Program-made: the position numbers and the translations under genes
In this document: positions 1 to 5,632 of the stretch, in pieces
Position numbering within the stretch: position 1 is the stretch's first letter
How the letters are laid out: each line of letters opens with the position of its first letter
DNA from: Roseibacillus sp.
GTDB lineage: Bacteria; Verrucomicrobiota; Verrucomicrobiia; Verrucomicrobiales; Akkermansiaceae
DNA: 5,748 nt
Assembly: GCA_002729275.1 (NCBI GenBank)
Contig: PBTP01000073.1
Span: 1 to 5,748, forward strand
Direction of reading: 5' to 3'
Notes under the pieces: model-generated
The model's database searches: none
Seen by the model: the letters and a program-made list of their open reading frames with translations, nothing else
Told to the model about the DNA's origin: nothing

Positions 1-2
1 GC

Positions 3-80
3 CGCGTAGCGCGCGCGCAGCTACCACAAAGAGACGATGCGTCAAAGGCCTTGAAAATCGAACGCGACTTGAAAGGATAG
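3..80 (+). CDS. possible 3' end of an upstream gene (partial)
   Basis: Reading from base 3, the frame stays open for 25 codons and ends in TAG at 78-80. The visible peptide is charged and helix-like, ending in ALKIERDLKG. No domain can be recognised from so short a tail. The last codons contain the AAGGA that serves as ribosome binding site for the next gene, and the stop lies only 4 nt before that gene's ATG; such spacing is common in operons. A second frame, from base 2, is also open and ends in TGA at 86-88, overlapping the next ATG, but its peptide is a less natural Arg/Thr-rich string. In 80 bases an open frame can occur by chance, so this is a weak call. Confidence 0.33.
   Translation, partial: RVARAQLPQRDDASKALKIERDLKG
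73..77 (+). promoter_or_regulatory. ribosome binding site of the PH-domain gene
   Basis: AAGGA ends 7 nt before the ATG at 85, which is near-ideal Shine-Dalgarno placement and fixes the start of the next gene. It is the only strong Shine-Dalgarno sequence before a gene in this window; the exported-protein genes downstream have none. Confidence 0.75.
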
Positions 81-84
81 TGTC

Positions 85-606
85 ATGAGTGAGGAACCTG
101 AAAAAGCAGCTTGGCGAGGTGGCCCTTCCCAGCTCGTAAATCTTCCTGCCTTCGTCGCCAGCGCGATGATAGCCATGATTTTCTTTGTAGTGGGTCCGAA
201 GTTTCCGGAGATCCAGAACTATATCATGCTCGGAGCTATCATCCCGGCTCTCTGGGCTTCTTGGAAATGGCTGACCGTGCGATGCCACCGTTTCGAGGTT
301 AGCACCGAACGCCTCAAAATGTTTCAAGGCGTGCTCAACCGCTCCGTGGATGAAATCGAGCTTTACCGCGTGAAGGACACTCAGATCCAGCAGCCCATCC
401 TCTACCGGCTCTTCGGACTCGGACATGTCATTCTGGAGACCTCGGACCGCAGCCACCCAAAAGCCACTCTCAACGCCATCAAAGCCCCGAGGGAGGTCGG
501 CGAGATCCTGCGCCGGGAGGTTGAGTCCCTCCGCGACAAAAAGCGTGTGCGCGAGGTGGACTTTGATGAGTCGGGAGATAGCGAGTTCGGAGACGAGTTG
601 AGCTAG
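85..606 (+). CDS. bacterial PH-domain (bPH2/YdbS-like) membrane protein
   Basis: A 173-residue inner-membrane protein of unknown precise role. After a short polar N-terminus there are two hydrophobic segments at about residues 17-38 and 46-65, separated by a short loop. A bacterial pleckstrin-homology-like domain follows at about 69-150. It has the usual order of this family: a strand beginning RFEVSTERL, a turn with GVLNRSVDEIELYRVKD, the IQQPILYRLFGLGHVIL stretch, and a closing helix (APREVGEILRREVESL). This matches the bPH_2 family (PF03703), which includes the YdbS and YdbT type; in YdbS-like proteins two TM helices precede one such domain, as here. The last 20 or so residues are acidic (DFDESGDSEFGDE) and probably disordered. 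The molecular function of the family is poorly known; roles in membrane or envelope stress have been suggested. The start is supported by AAGGA 7 nt upstream. It may be the last gene of an operon, since a tRNA gene follows after 88 nt. The family call is fairly sure; function is not known. Confidence 0.85.
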   Translation: MSEEPEKAAWRGGPSQLVNLPAFVASAMIAMIFFVVGPKFPEIQNYIMLGAIIPALWASWKWLTVRCHRFEVSTERLKMFQGVLNRSVDEIELYRVKDTQIQQPILYRLFGLGHVILETSDRSHPKATLNAIKAPREVGEILRREVESLRDKKRVREVDFDESGDSEFGDELS

Positions 607-694
607 GAAAGGCCCGGCAAACTGCGGGAATTCTGTCGGAAGGACTTGCACTGGTCTCCAGAACAGGCATCCTCCCGCCGCCGAACTTTATAGT

Positions 695-770
695 GCGGGG
701 TTAGCTCAGTTGGTAGAGCAACTCGTTTACACCGAGTGGGTCGGCGGTTCGAGTCCGTCACTCCGCACCA
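695..770 (+). tRNA. tRNA-Val (anticodon UAC)
   Basis: A complete 76-nt cloverleaf can be folded by eye. The acceptor stem is 695-701 with 760-766 and contains one G-U pair. The D stem is GCTC 704-707 with GAGC 716-719. The anticodon stem is ACTCG 721-725 with CGAGT 733-737, around a 7-nt loop TTTACAC whose positions 728-730 read TAC, which decodes GUA valine. The variable loop is 738-742. The T stem is GGCGG 743-747 with CCGTC 755-759, around TTCGAGT. The discriminator base is A767 and the CCA end is encoded at 768-770. No intron or unusual base was seen, and no second copy of its 3' end that would mark an integration site occurs in the window. Confidence 0.97.
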
Positions 771-840
771 TCCGGCCCTCCTTGGTCGAGAGGCCCCAGC
801 GCCGCTTTACGGGCATCAACGCCACCGGATCCCTCAATCG

Positions 841-862
841 GATCTTGCGCTCAGCGAAGATC
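841..862 (+). repeat. bulged hairpin / dyad between tRNA-Val and the sulfatase gene
   Basis: GATCTT (841-846) pairs with AAGATC (857-862), and CGC (848-850) with GCG (854-856). This gives a 9-bp stem with one bulged G at 847 and a TCA loop. No T-run follows, so it is not a canonical intrinsic terminator. It could help end the tRNA transcript, act as an mRNA 5' structure for the sulfatase, or be a regulator site. An overlapping alternative pairing, GATCC 828-832 with GGATC 840-844, would be mutually exclusive with it. The pairing is seen in the sequence; any function is a guess. Confidence 0.4.
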
Positions 863-890
863 ATCATCAAATCTGGTAGGCTCAATAACC

Positions 891-914
891 GCTGGGACCA
901 GCAGGCAATGCCTG
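891..914 (+). repeat. two adjoining short palindromes upstream of the sulfatase
   Basis: GCTGG-GA-CCAGC (891-902) is followed at once, sharing its last C, by CAGGCA-A-TGCCTG (902-914). Their centres are about 12 bp apart and they end 35 nt before the sulfatase ATG. Loops of 1-2 nt make them poor RNA hairpins, so a DNA-binding dimer site is the more natural reading. Palindromes of this length also occur by chance in a few kilobases, so the support is weak. Confidence 0.25.
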
Positions 915-949
915 TTCGCTCCCCGAATCTAAACCACTACCCTGAAACG

Positions 950-2365
950 ATGTCTCTCCGCCAGATGCCTCTCCTTCTTCTTGCCGCCATCGCGGTGGCC
1001 TCAAGTGCCGCCGCCGCTACCAAGCCAAATTTCATCATCATCTTCACCGATGATCAGGGCTACGGAGACCTGAGCTGCTTTGGCTCAACCACTATCAAGA
1101 CCCCCAACATCGATCGAATCGCCAAGGAAGGACGGAAGTTCACCAGCTTCATGGTTGCCTCGCCGGTATGCACCCCCTCCCGCGCAGCTCTCCTGACAGG
1201 GTGCTATCCCAAGCGGGTAGGAATGCATCAGCACGTGCTCTTCCCTTCCTCCAAGAAGGGCCTTAACCCGGAAGAGCACACCATCGCTGACCACCTCAAG
1301 GCGCAGGATTACGCCACCGCCTGCTTCGGCAAATGGCATCTTGGCCATCAGCGGGAAGTGCTCCCGACCTCCAACGGCTTCGACACCTACTACGGCATCC
1401 CCTACTCCAACGACATGAACCACCCCGACAACAAGGGGAAACCCCGAGGAGGCTGGCAGGGCATGGACCTGCTCTGGGCCGATCCGAAGTCCACCCTCAC
1501 CAAGTGGAAGACCCCGCTCTTTGAAGATGAAAAGATTGTCGAGCTGCCGGTCGACCAGCGCACCATCACCCGTCGATGCACCCAGAAGGCCATCGACTTT
1601 GTGCAAGCCAACAAGGAAAATCCTTTCTTTGTCTATCTGCCCCACTCCATGCCGCACATCCCGCTCTACGTTCCAGACGACGTGCGCGACCCCGATCCCA
1701 AGAACGCCTATATCAATACTATCGAGCACATCGATACCGAGGTCGGCCGCCTGCTGGACACCCTCGACAAGTTAAAGCTCACCGAGGAAACCTACGTGAT
1801 CTACACCACTGACAATGGCCCATGGCTCCCCTTCCGGCATCATGGCGGTTCCGCAGGGCCTCTCAGGGACGGAAAGGGCTCGACCTTCGAGGGTGGGCAG
1901 CGAGTCCCCTGTGTTATGCGGGGGCCAGGCATTCCTGCTGGAACGGTCTGCTCCGAGCTCACTGGAACGATAGATATCCTGCCAACCATCGCGGCAATCA
2001 CCGGAACTTCTCTGCCTGCAGGAAAAAAAATCGATGGGCTAGACGTCTCCGCCCTCTGGATGAACAAGGTTAAGAAATCTCCCCGCAACGAATTCCTTCA
2101 TTACACCTCGAGGGGGGAGCTGCAGGGAATCCGGCAGGGTAAGTGGAAGCTCCTCGTAAAAGGCCCTGGAGGCCGCAGGGGCCAAGGCAAAAACAGCTCC
2201 AAGAATGGAGGCCAGGTATTCCTCTTTGACTTGGAGGAGGACATGGGAGAGCAAAATAACTTGGCCGCTCAGAACTCCGAAATCGTTGAGGCCCTTAAAA
2301 AACGGATGACCGCTCTGGACAGGGAGATTGCTTCTGGGGCCCGCGCTCCTTGGACAGAGGATTGA
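950..2365 (+). CDS. exported formylglycine-dependent sulfatase (arylsulfatase family)
   Basis: A 471-residue sulfatase that hydrolyses sulfate esters, probably on a glycan, in the periplasm or outside the cell. Residues 1-23 form a Sec signal peptide (Arg4, then LLLLAAIAVASSAAAA). The mature part opens with the metal site FTDDQGYGD (Asp34, Asp35). The sulfatase signature VCTPSRAALLTG holds Cys74 (codon 1169-1171), the residue converted to formylglycine, and Arg78. Further family landmarks are GKWHLG (Lys128, His130), PHSMPH (His232), TTDNG (Asp288, Asn289) and DGKGSTFEGG (Lys309). The length is normal and no key residue is missing. The C-terminal subdomain (about 385-471) has a Gly/Lys-rich insertion near 405-421 that looks disordered. 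The formylglycine-generating enzyme is not in this window. The start at 950 was chosen because it begins the signal peptide; the frame is open further upstream to 710, but that stretch runs through the tRNA. No Shine-Dalgarno sequence is visible. An A8 run at 2023-2030 encodes Lys-Lys and the frame continues normally across it. Substrate specificity cannot be read from the sequence. Confidence 0.95.
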   Translation: MSLRQMPLLLLAAIAVASSAAAATKPNFIIIFTDDQGYGDLSCFGSTTIKTPNIDRIAKEGRKFTSFMVASPVCTPSRAALLTGCYPKRVGMHQHVLFPSSKKGLNPEEHTIADHLKAQDYATACFGKWHLGHQREVLPTSNGFDTYYGIPYSNDMNHPDNKGKPRGGWQGMDLLWADPKSTLTKWKTPLFEDEKIVELPVDQRTITRRCTQKAIDFVQANKENPFFVYLPHSMPHIPLYVPDDVRDPDPKNAYINTIEHIDTEVGRLLDTLDKLKLTEETYVIYTTDNGPWLPFRHHGGSAGPLRDGKGSTFEGGQRVPCVMRGPGIPAGTVCSELTGTIDILPTIAAITGTSLPAGKKIDGLDVSALWMNKVKKSPRNEFLHYTSRGELQGIRQGKWKLLVKGPGGRRGQGKNSSKNGGQVFLFDLEEDMGEQNNLAAQNSEIVEALKKRMTALDREIASGARAPWTED

Positions 2366-2511
2366 TCACCCCTTGCAGAATTTCCTCTGACTTTCTTGCC
2401 AGATCCACTCCCAAGCTACGTAATACTCCACCGCCGAGCATCCAAGATCCTCTCCCCACGACTCTTCACTTTCCGTCCCCAATGACCGAAATCTCAAAAA
2501 CACCGCATCCA

Positions 2512-4092
2512 ATGAAATCCAGGCTTCTTACATTTGCAGCGCTTTGTGGCGCCACTCTCTCACTTCAAGCGCAGGCTCCGCCAAAGGGCTTTGAGAAGGT
2601 CGATCAGGAGATCACCATTTCAACCATGCAGGCGGCGATGAAGTATGATGTCCGCTCGTTCAGCGTAAAACCAAACGCAAAGGTGAAGCTCACCTTCAAG
2701 AACCCGGACGACCTCCCGCATAACCTCATCCTGTGCACCCCCGGAAAGTCGAAAGGTGGCGACAAGGGAAAAGAGGTCATCGATGCCGTGCTCAAGCTTG
2801 GGGAAAAGGGAGTAGAGCAGAACTGGGAGCCCAAGGGGCACCCCCGCATTCTCCATAGCACTGGGATGGTCCAACCCAAGAAAGAGTCCGTGATCTGGTT
2901 CAGAGCACCAAAGAAAGAAGGGAACTACCCTTACATTTGCACCTTCCCGGGCCACTTCGAGCTGATGAACGGAATGATGGCAGTCTCCAAGCGAGCCAAC
3001 CCGGTGACCAACCTGACTTACAAGTTCTATCACGGCAAGTGGGACAAGCTCCCCGATTTTTCCAAGATGAAGCACAAAAAAACCGGGACTCTTGCCAGCG
3101 GCCTTTTCGAGCTCAGCCCAAAAGACAGGGACAACGAATTCGGCTTCGTCTTCACTGGGGACATTGAGTGTCCGAAAGACGGAATCTACACCTTCACGGT
3201 TACCTCAGATGATGGCTCCAGCCTCTACATCGACAACACCAGAGTGGTGAACAACGACGGGGTGCACGCCGCCCAGGCCACTAAGGGGCAGGTTCGCCTC
3301 AAGGCCGGCAAGAGAAAAATTGAGGTCCGCTACTTCGAGGAGAGTGGAGAGCAAAGCCTCTTTGTGGAGTGGTCAGGGCCAGGAGTGAAGAAGCAGCCTC
3401 TTTCTCCCGGCTCCTCCTCCGGAGGCGGAGGCGGCCCGAGCGGAATGCTCATTGCCGCTGCGGACGGAGAGGCCGCCATCTATCGTAACTTTATCTCGGA
3501 CGCCGGACCCCGGGCGATTGGAGTTGGCTACTCCGAGGGAGTGAATCTCACCTTTGACGCCAATAATATGCGCTTCGCCCAGATCTGGCAGGGAGACTTC
3601 ATGGACGGCGCCCGCCACTGGAACGGCAGGGGACAGGGTTTCCAGCCCCCCGCTGGCGACGGGGTAATCAAGCTGCCCGCCGGGGCCTCATTTGCCGCCT
3701 TGGAATCCTCTGGCTCGGCATGGCCAAAGGCCGAGACACGCTCCCCCGAATTCCGCTTCCGCGGTTACCAATTGAACAAAAAGCAGCAACCCACTTTCCA
3801 TTATGAAAGGGGCGGCGTCTCGATCAAGGACACCCCTGCTCCGGTTGCTGGAAAGGAATATGGCCATCTCACCCGCTCTCTGCAGCTATCGGCTAAGACA
3901 GCCCCAGCCAACCTCTATTTTCGGGCCGCCTCAGGCAATATCGCCGTTGCACCCGGTGGATTTCTCGTCAATGGCGACCTTATGATTTCCACAAGGAGCA
4001 AGGCCATGATCGAGGCCAACGAGCTACGGCTTCCTGTCGAATTCAAGAACGGCACCGCCACAATCGAGCTGACATACAAATGGGCCCAGTAA
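2512..4092 (+). CDS. exported blue-copper (azurin/auracyanin-like) protein fused to a PA14 domain
   Basis: A 526-residue exported protein. Residues 1-20 are a signal peptide (MKSRLL..., ending in LQA). About 28-160 is a cupredoxin with a full set of type-1 copper ligands: His70 in DLPHNLI, then Cys143, His148 and Met152 in YICTFPGHFELM, with exactly the C-x4-H-x3-M spacing of azurin. About 166-297 is a PA14 beta-barrel with the TSDDGSSLYIDN turn (Asp233-Asp234), the double-Asp calcium site used for sugar binding in PA14 lectins. A Ser/Gly linker (about 299-311) leads to a C-terminal region of about 215 residues. One part contains RAIGVGYSEGVNLTFDA and HWNGRGQGFQPP, another a beta-rich segment with FRFRGYQL and GGVSIKD. 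I remember similar segments in large PVC cytochrome-type proteins, but cannot name a family. A likely role is one-electron transfer at the surface, tethered to carbohydrate. The start at 2512 gives the signal peptide; in-frame ATG 2482 would add 10 polar residues. No Shine-Dalgarno sequence is seen. The propeller gene follows after 41 nt. Confidence 0.9.
   Translation: MKSRLLTFAALCGATLSLQAQAPPKGFEKVDQEITISTMQAAMKYDVRSFSVKPNAKVKLTFKNPDDLPHNLILCTPGKSKGGDKGKEVIDAVLKLGEKGVEQNWEPKGHPRILHSTGMVQPKKESVIWFRAPKKEGNYPYICTFPGHFELMNGMMAVSKRANPVTNLTYKFYHGKWDKLPDFSKMKHKKTGTLASGLFELSPKDRDNEFGFVFTGDIECPKDGIYTFTVTSDDGSSLYIDNTRVVNNDGVHAAQATKGQVRLKAGKRKIEVRYFEESGEQSLFVEWSGPGVKKQPLSPGSSSGGGGGPSGMLIAAADGEAAIYRNFISDAGPRAIGVGYSEGVNLTFDANNMRFAQIWQGDFMDGARHWNGRGQGFQPPAGDGVIKLPAGASFAALESSGSAWPKAETRSPEFRFRGYQLNKKQQPTFHYERGGVSIKDTPAPVAGKEYGHLTRSLQLSAKTAPANLYFRAASGNIAVAPGGFLVNGDLMISTRSKAMIEANELRLPVEFKNGTATIELTYKWAQ
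3407..3434 (+). repeat. GC-rich inverted repeat inside the Ser/Gly linker codons
   Basis: CTCCTCCTCC (3411-3420) abuts GGAGGCGGAG (3421-3430), and the two are complementary at 9 of 10 positions. After one mismatch (3410/3431) three more pairs extend it outward to 3407 and 3434. The left arm encodes serines and the right arm glycines of the linker between the PA14 and C-terminal domains. It is most simply a by-product of serine and glycine codon choice, but such near-perfect palindromes are prone to slippage and length change. Confidence 0.5.
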
Positions 4093-4133
4093 GAAGCAGC
4101 TCCTGGAACAACCTCACAAACGAAACCATTTTA

Positions 4134-5618
4134 ATGAAAACACCACCTGCCTTATTTACGTTAAGCGCCACCCGCGCCTGTCTTTCCTCCATACTGGCCG
4201 CGACAGCCCTGACCGCTGCAGCTCCCACCATGGAAGACTTCTACCAGCGCGAGGAAATTCCTCTGCCAGAAGGAGAGGTGATGGAGGGAGCCTCCATTGC
4301 AATCATCGATGACAAGCGCGTCGCACTGGCAACCCGCCGCGGTGACGTCTGGATCTGCGATGGCGCCTTCGGAGAAGACCTTAGCAAGGTGACCTGGAGC
4401 AAATTTGCCAGCGGACTGCACGAACCTCTCGGAATGTCCCACAAGGATGGCTGGTTCACCTTCACGCAGCGCCCCGATGTCTCGCAGATGCGGGACAGCG
4501 ACGGCGATGGTCGAGCCGACCAGTTTGTCACTGTCGCCGCTCCCTGGGGGATTAATGGAGACTACCACGAATACGCTTTTGGAACCCCTCCAGACAAGGA
4601 CGGCAACGTCTGGGTGGTCCTCTGCCTTACGGGATCGTTCAATGCCAACTCCCCCTGGCGTGGCTGGTGTTTCCGTATCACCCCAGACGGGAAATCCATT
4701 CCAACCTGCTCCGGGATTCGTTCCCCAGGAGGCATCGGCTTCAATATGGAAGGGGATGTTTTCTACTGTGACAATCAGGGCACTTGGAACGGGTCCTCCT
4801 CACTGAAGCACCTTAAGCCCGGCGGATTTGTGGGAAATCCGAATGGCAACAAATTCTGGGAACAAGCCCCCAACATGGGGCCCAAGCCTGCAGAGCCGAA
4901 AAGCGGCTCGCGGATCGAAACAGAGCGCAAGCGCATTCCCCAGCTTGTTCCAACCGCAGTCTGGCTTCCCCACGGCAAGCTTGGGCAGTCGCCCACCGGA
5001 ATCATCCCAGACGACACCAAGGGCGCCTTCGGCCCCTTTGCTGGGCAGGTCCTCGTTGGGGAGCAGACCCACTCTCAGGTCCAGAGAGTATTTCTGGAAA
5101 AAATTAATGGCGTCTACCAAGGCGCCGCATTCCCTTTCCTTGGTGGATACCGCTCGGGCATTGTTCCCCTGAGACTCGCCGCTGATGGCTCCCTCTTCGT
5201 TGGGACTACAAATCGCGGTTGGGGCGCACGGGGAGGGCTTCCATTCAGTTTTGAGCGGACTCGCTGGAACGGTAAGGTTCCTTTTGAAATTCACGAAATG
5301 AGAATCACCAAAGACGGCTTCGAGCTAACCTTTACCGAGGAGATCGACCCGAAGACCGCAGGAGACAAGGCTAGTTACTCCATGAACTCTTGGACTTATG
5401 TTTACCAGAGTGGTTATGGCAGCCCGGAGGTGGACAAAACCGCTCAGACCATTGAGTCGATAACGGTAGGGGCCGACAAGAAGTCCGTGCGCCTGAAAGT
5501 TGCCAATCGACAGGCCGGGCATTGCCATCACCTCAAGTCCGCGGGAGTTCGCAGTAAGTCCGGAGGCGAGCTCTGGCACCAGAACGCCTACTACACCATT
5601 AACGAGTTTCCCAAGTAA
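4134..5618 (+). CDS. exported beta-propeller dehydrogenase-like protein (sorbosone/PVC type)
   Basis: A 494-residue exported protein. Residues 1-30 form a signal peptide (Lys2, Arg14, then CLSSILAATALTAAA). About 40-385 is a beta-propeller with repeated DGxxxV/F strand motifs such as RGDVWICDG, KDGNVWVVL, EGDVFYCDNQG and DGSLFVGTTNRGWG. Family-like motifs are GLHEPLG, a DSDGDGRADQF calcium loop (Asp121, 123, 125, 129), NGDYHEYAFG and SPGGIGFN. This pattern is that of the sorbosone-dehydrogenase-like propellers abundant in Planctomycetota and Verrucomicrobiota, often annotated as PQQ-dependent sugar dehydrogenases or membrane-bound dehydrogenases. I cannot confirm PQQ ligands by eye. About 386-494 is a beta-sandwich tail (IHEMRITKDGFELTFTEEID ... 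NAYYTINEFPK). Longer relatives carry a C-terminal haem c domain; there is no CxxCH here, so an external electron acceptor would be needed, and the cupredoxin encoded 41 nt upstream is a candidate. An in-frame ATG at 4080 overlaps the previous gene, but 4134 begins the signal peptide. No Shine-Dalgarno sequence is visible. The fold is fairly sure; the substrate is unknown. Confidence 0.85.
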   Translation: MKTPPALFTLSATRACLSSILAATALTAAAPTMEDFYQREEIPLPEGEVMEGASIAIIDDKRVALATRRGDVWICDGAFGEDLSKVTWSKFASGLHEPLGMSHKDGWFTFTQRPDVSQMRDSDGDGRADQFVTVAAPWGINGDYHEYAFGTPPDKDGNVWVVLCLTGSFNANSPWRGWCFRITPDGKSIPTCSGIRSPGGIGFNMEGDVFYCDNQGTWNGSSSLKHLKPGGFVGNPNGNKFWEQAPNMGPKPAEPKSGSRIETERKRIPQLVPTAVWLPHGKLGQSPTGIIPDDTKGAFGPFAGQVLVGEQTHSQVQRVFLEKINGVYQGAAFPFLGGYRSGIVPLRLAADGSLFVGTTNRGWGARGGLPFSFERTRWNGKVPFEIHEMRITKDGFELTFTEEIDPKTAGDKASYSMNSWTYVYQSGYGSPEVDKTAQTIESITVGADKKSVRLKVANRQAGHCHHLKSAGVRSKSGGELWHQNAYYTINEFPK

Positions 5619-5632
5619 GCCGTAGTTGAGAG

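Noticed and set aside
9..18. Alternating (GC)5 run
   Set aside because: Short, within a possible coding tail in a GC-rich genome; not evidence of a Z-DNA element.
614..629. CCCG/CGGG hairpin after the PH gene as terminator
   Set aside because: Only a 4-bp stem with an 8-nt loop and no T-run.
646..692. TTGCAC and TTTATA as a promoter for the tRNA
   Set aside because: The spacing is about 35 bp and the A/T element would place the start inside the tRNA.
695..770. tRNA-Val as an integration site for a mobile element
   Set aside because: No integrase and no repeat of the tRNA 3' end were seen in the window.
1085..1729. Minus-strand open frame of 214 codons opposite the sulfatase
   Set aside because: It lies wholly antisense to a gene with intact sulfatase motifs; its Val/Gly-rich product shows no domain and reflects codon structure on the other strand.
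2023..2030. A8 run in the sulfatase as a programmed frameshift site
   Set aside because: The zero frame continues with normal sulfatase sequence on both sides and there is no evident downstream stimulatory structure or alternative product.
2396..2426. Possible promoter for the cupredoxin gene: TTGCCA (2396-2401) with a TAAT-containing -10 near 2419-2426
   Set aside because: The -35 matches 5 of 6, but no -10 at a good spacing keeps the conserved TA...T pattern, so it is too weak to annotate.
2620..3075. Minus-strand open frame of 151 codons opposite the cupredoxin
   Set aside because: Antisense to a complete set of copper-ligand motifs; composition only.
4800..5294. Minus-strand open frame of 164 codons opposite the propeller gene
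   Set aside because: Antisense shadow with no recognisable motif and no Shine-Dalgarno sequence; the plus-strand propeller motifs are continuous through it.
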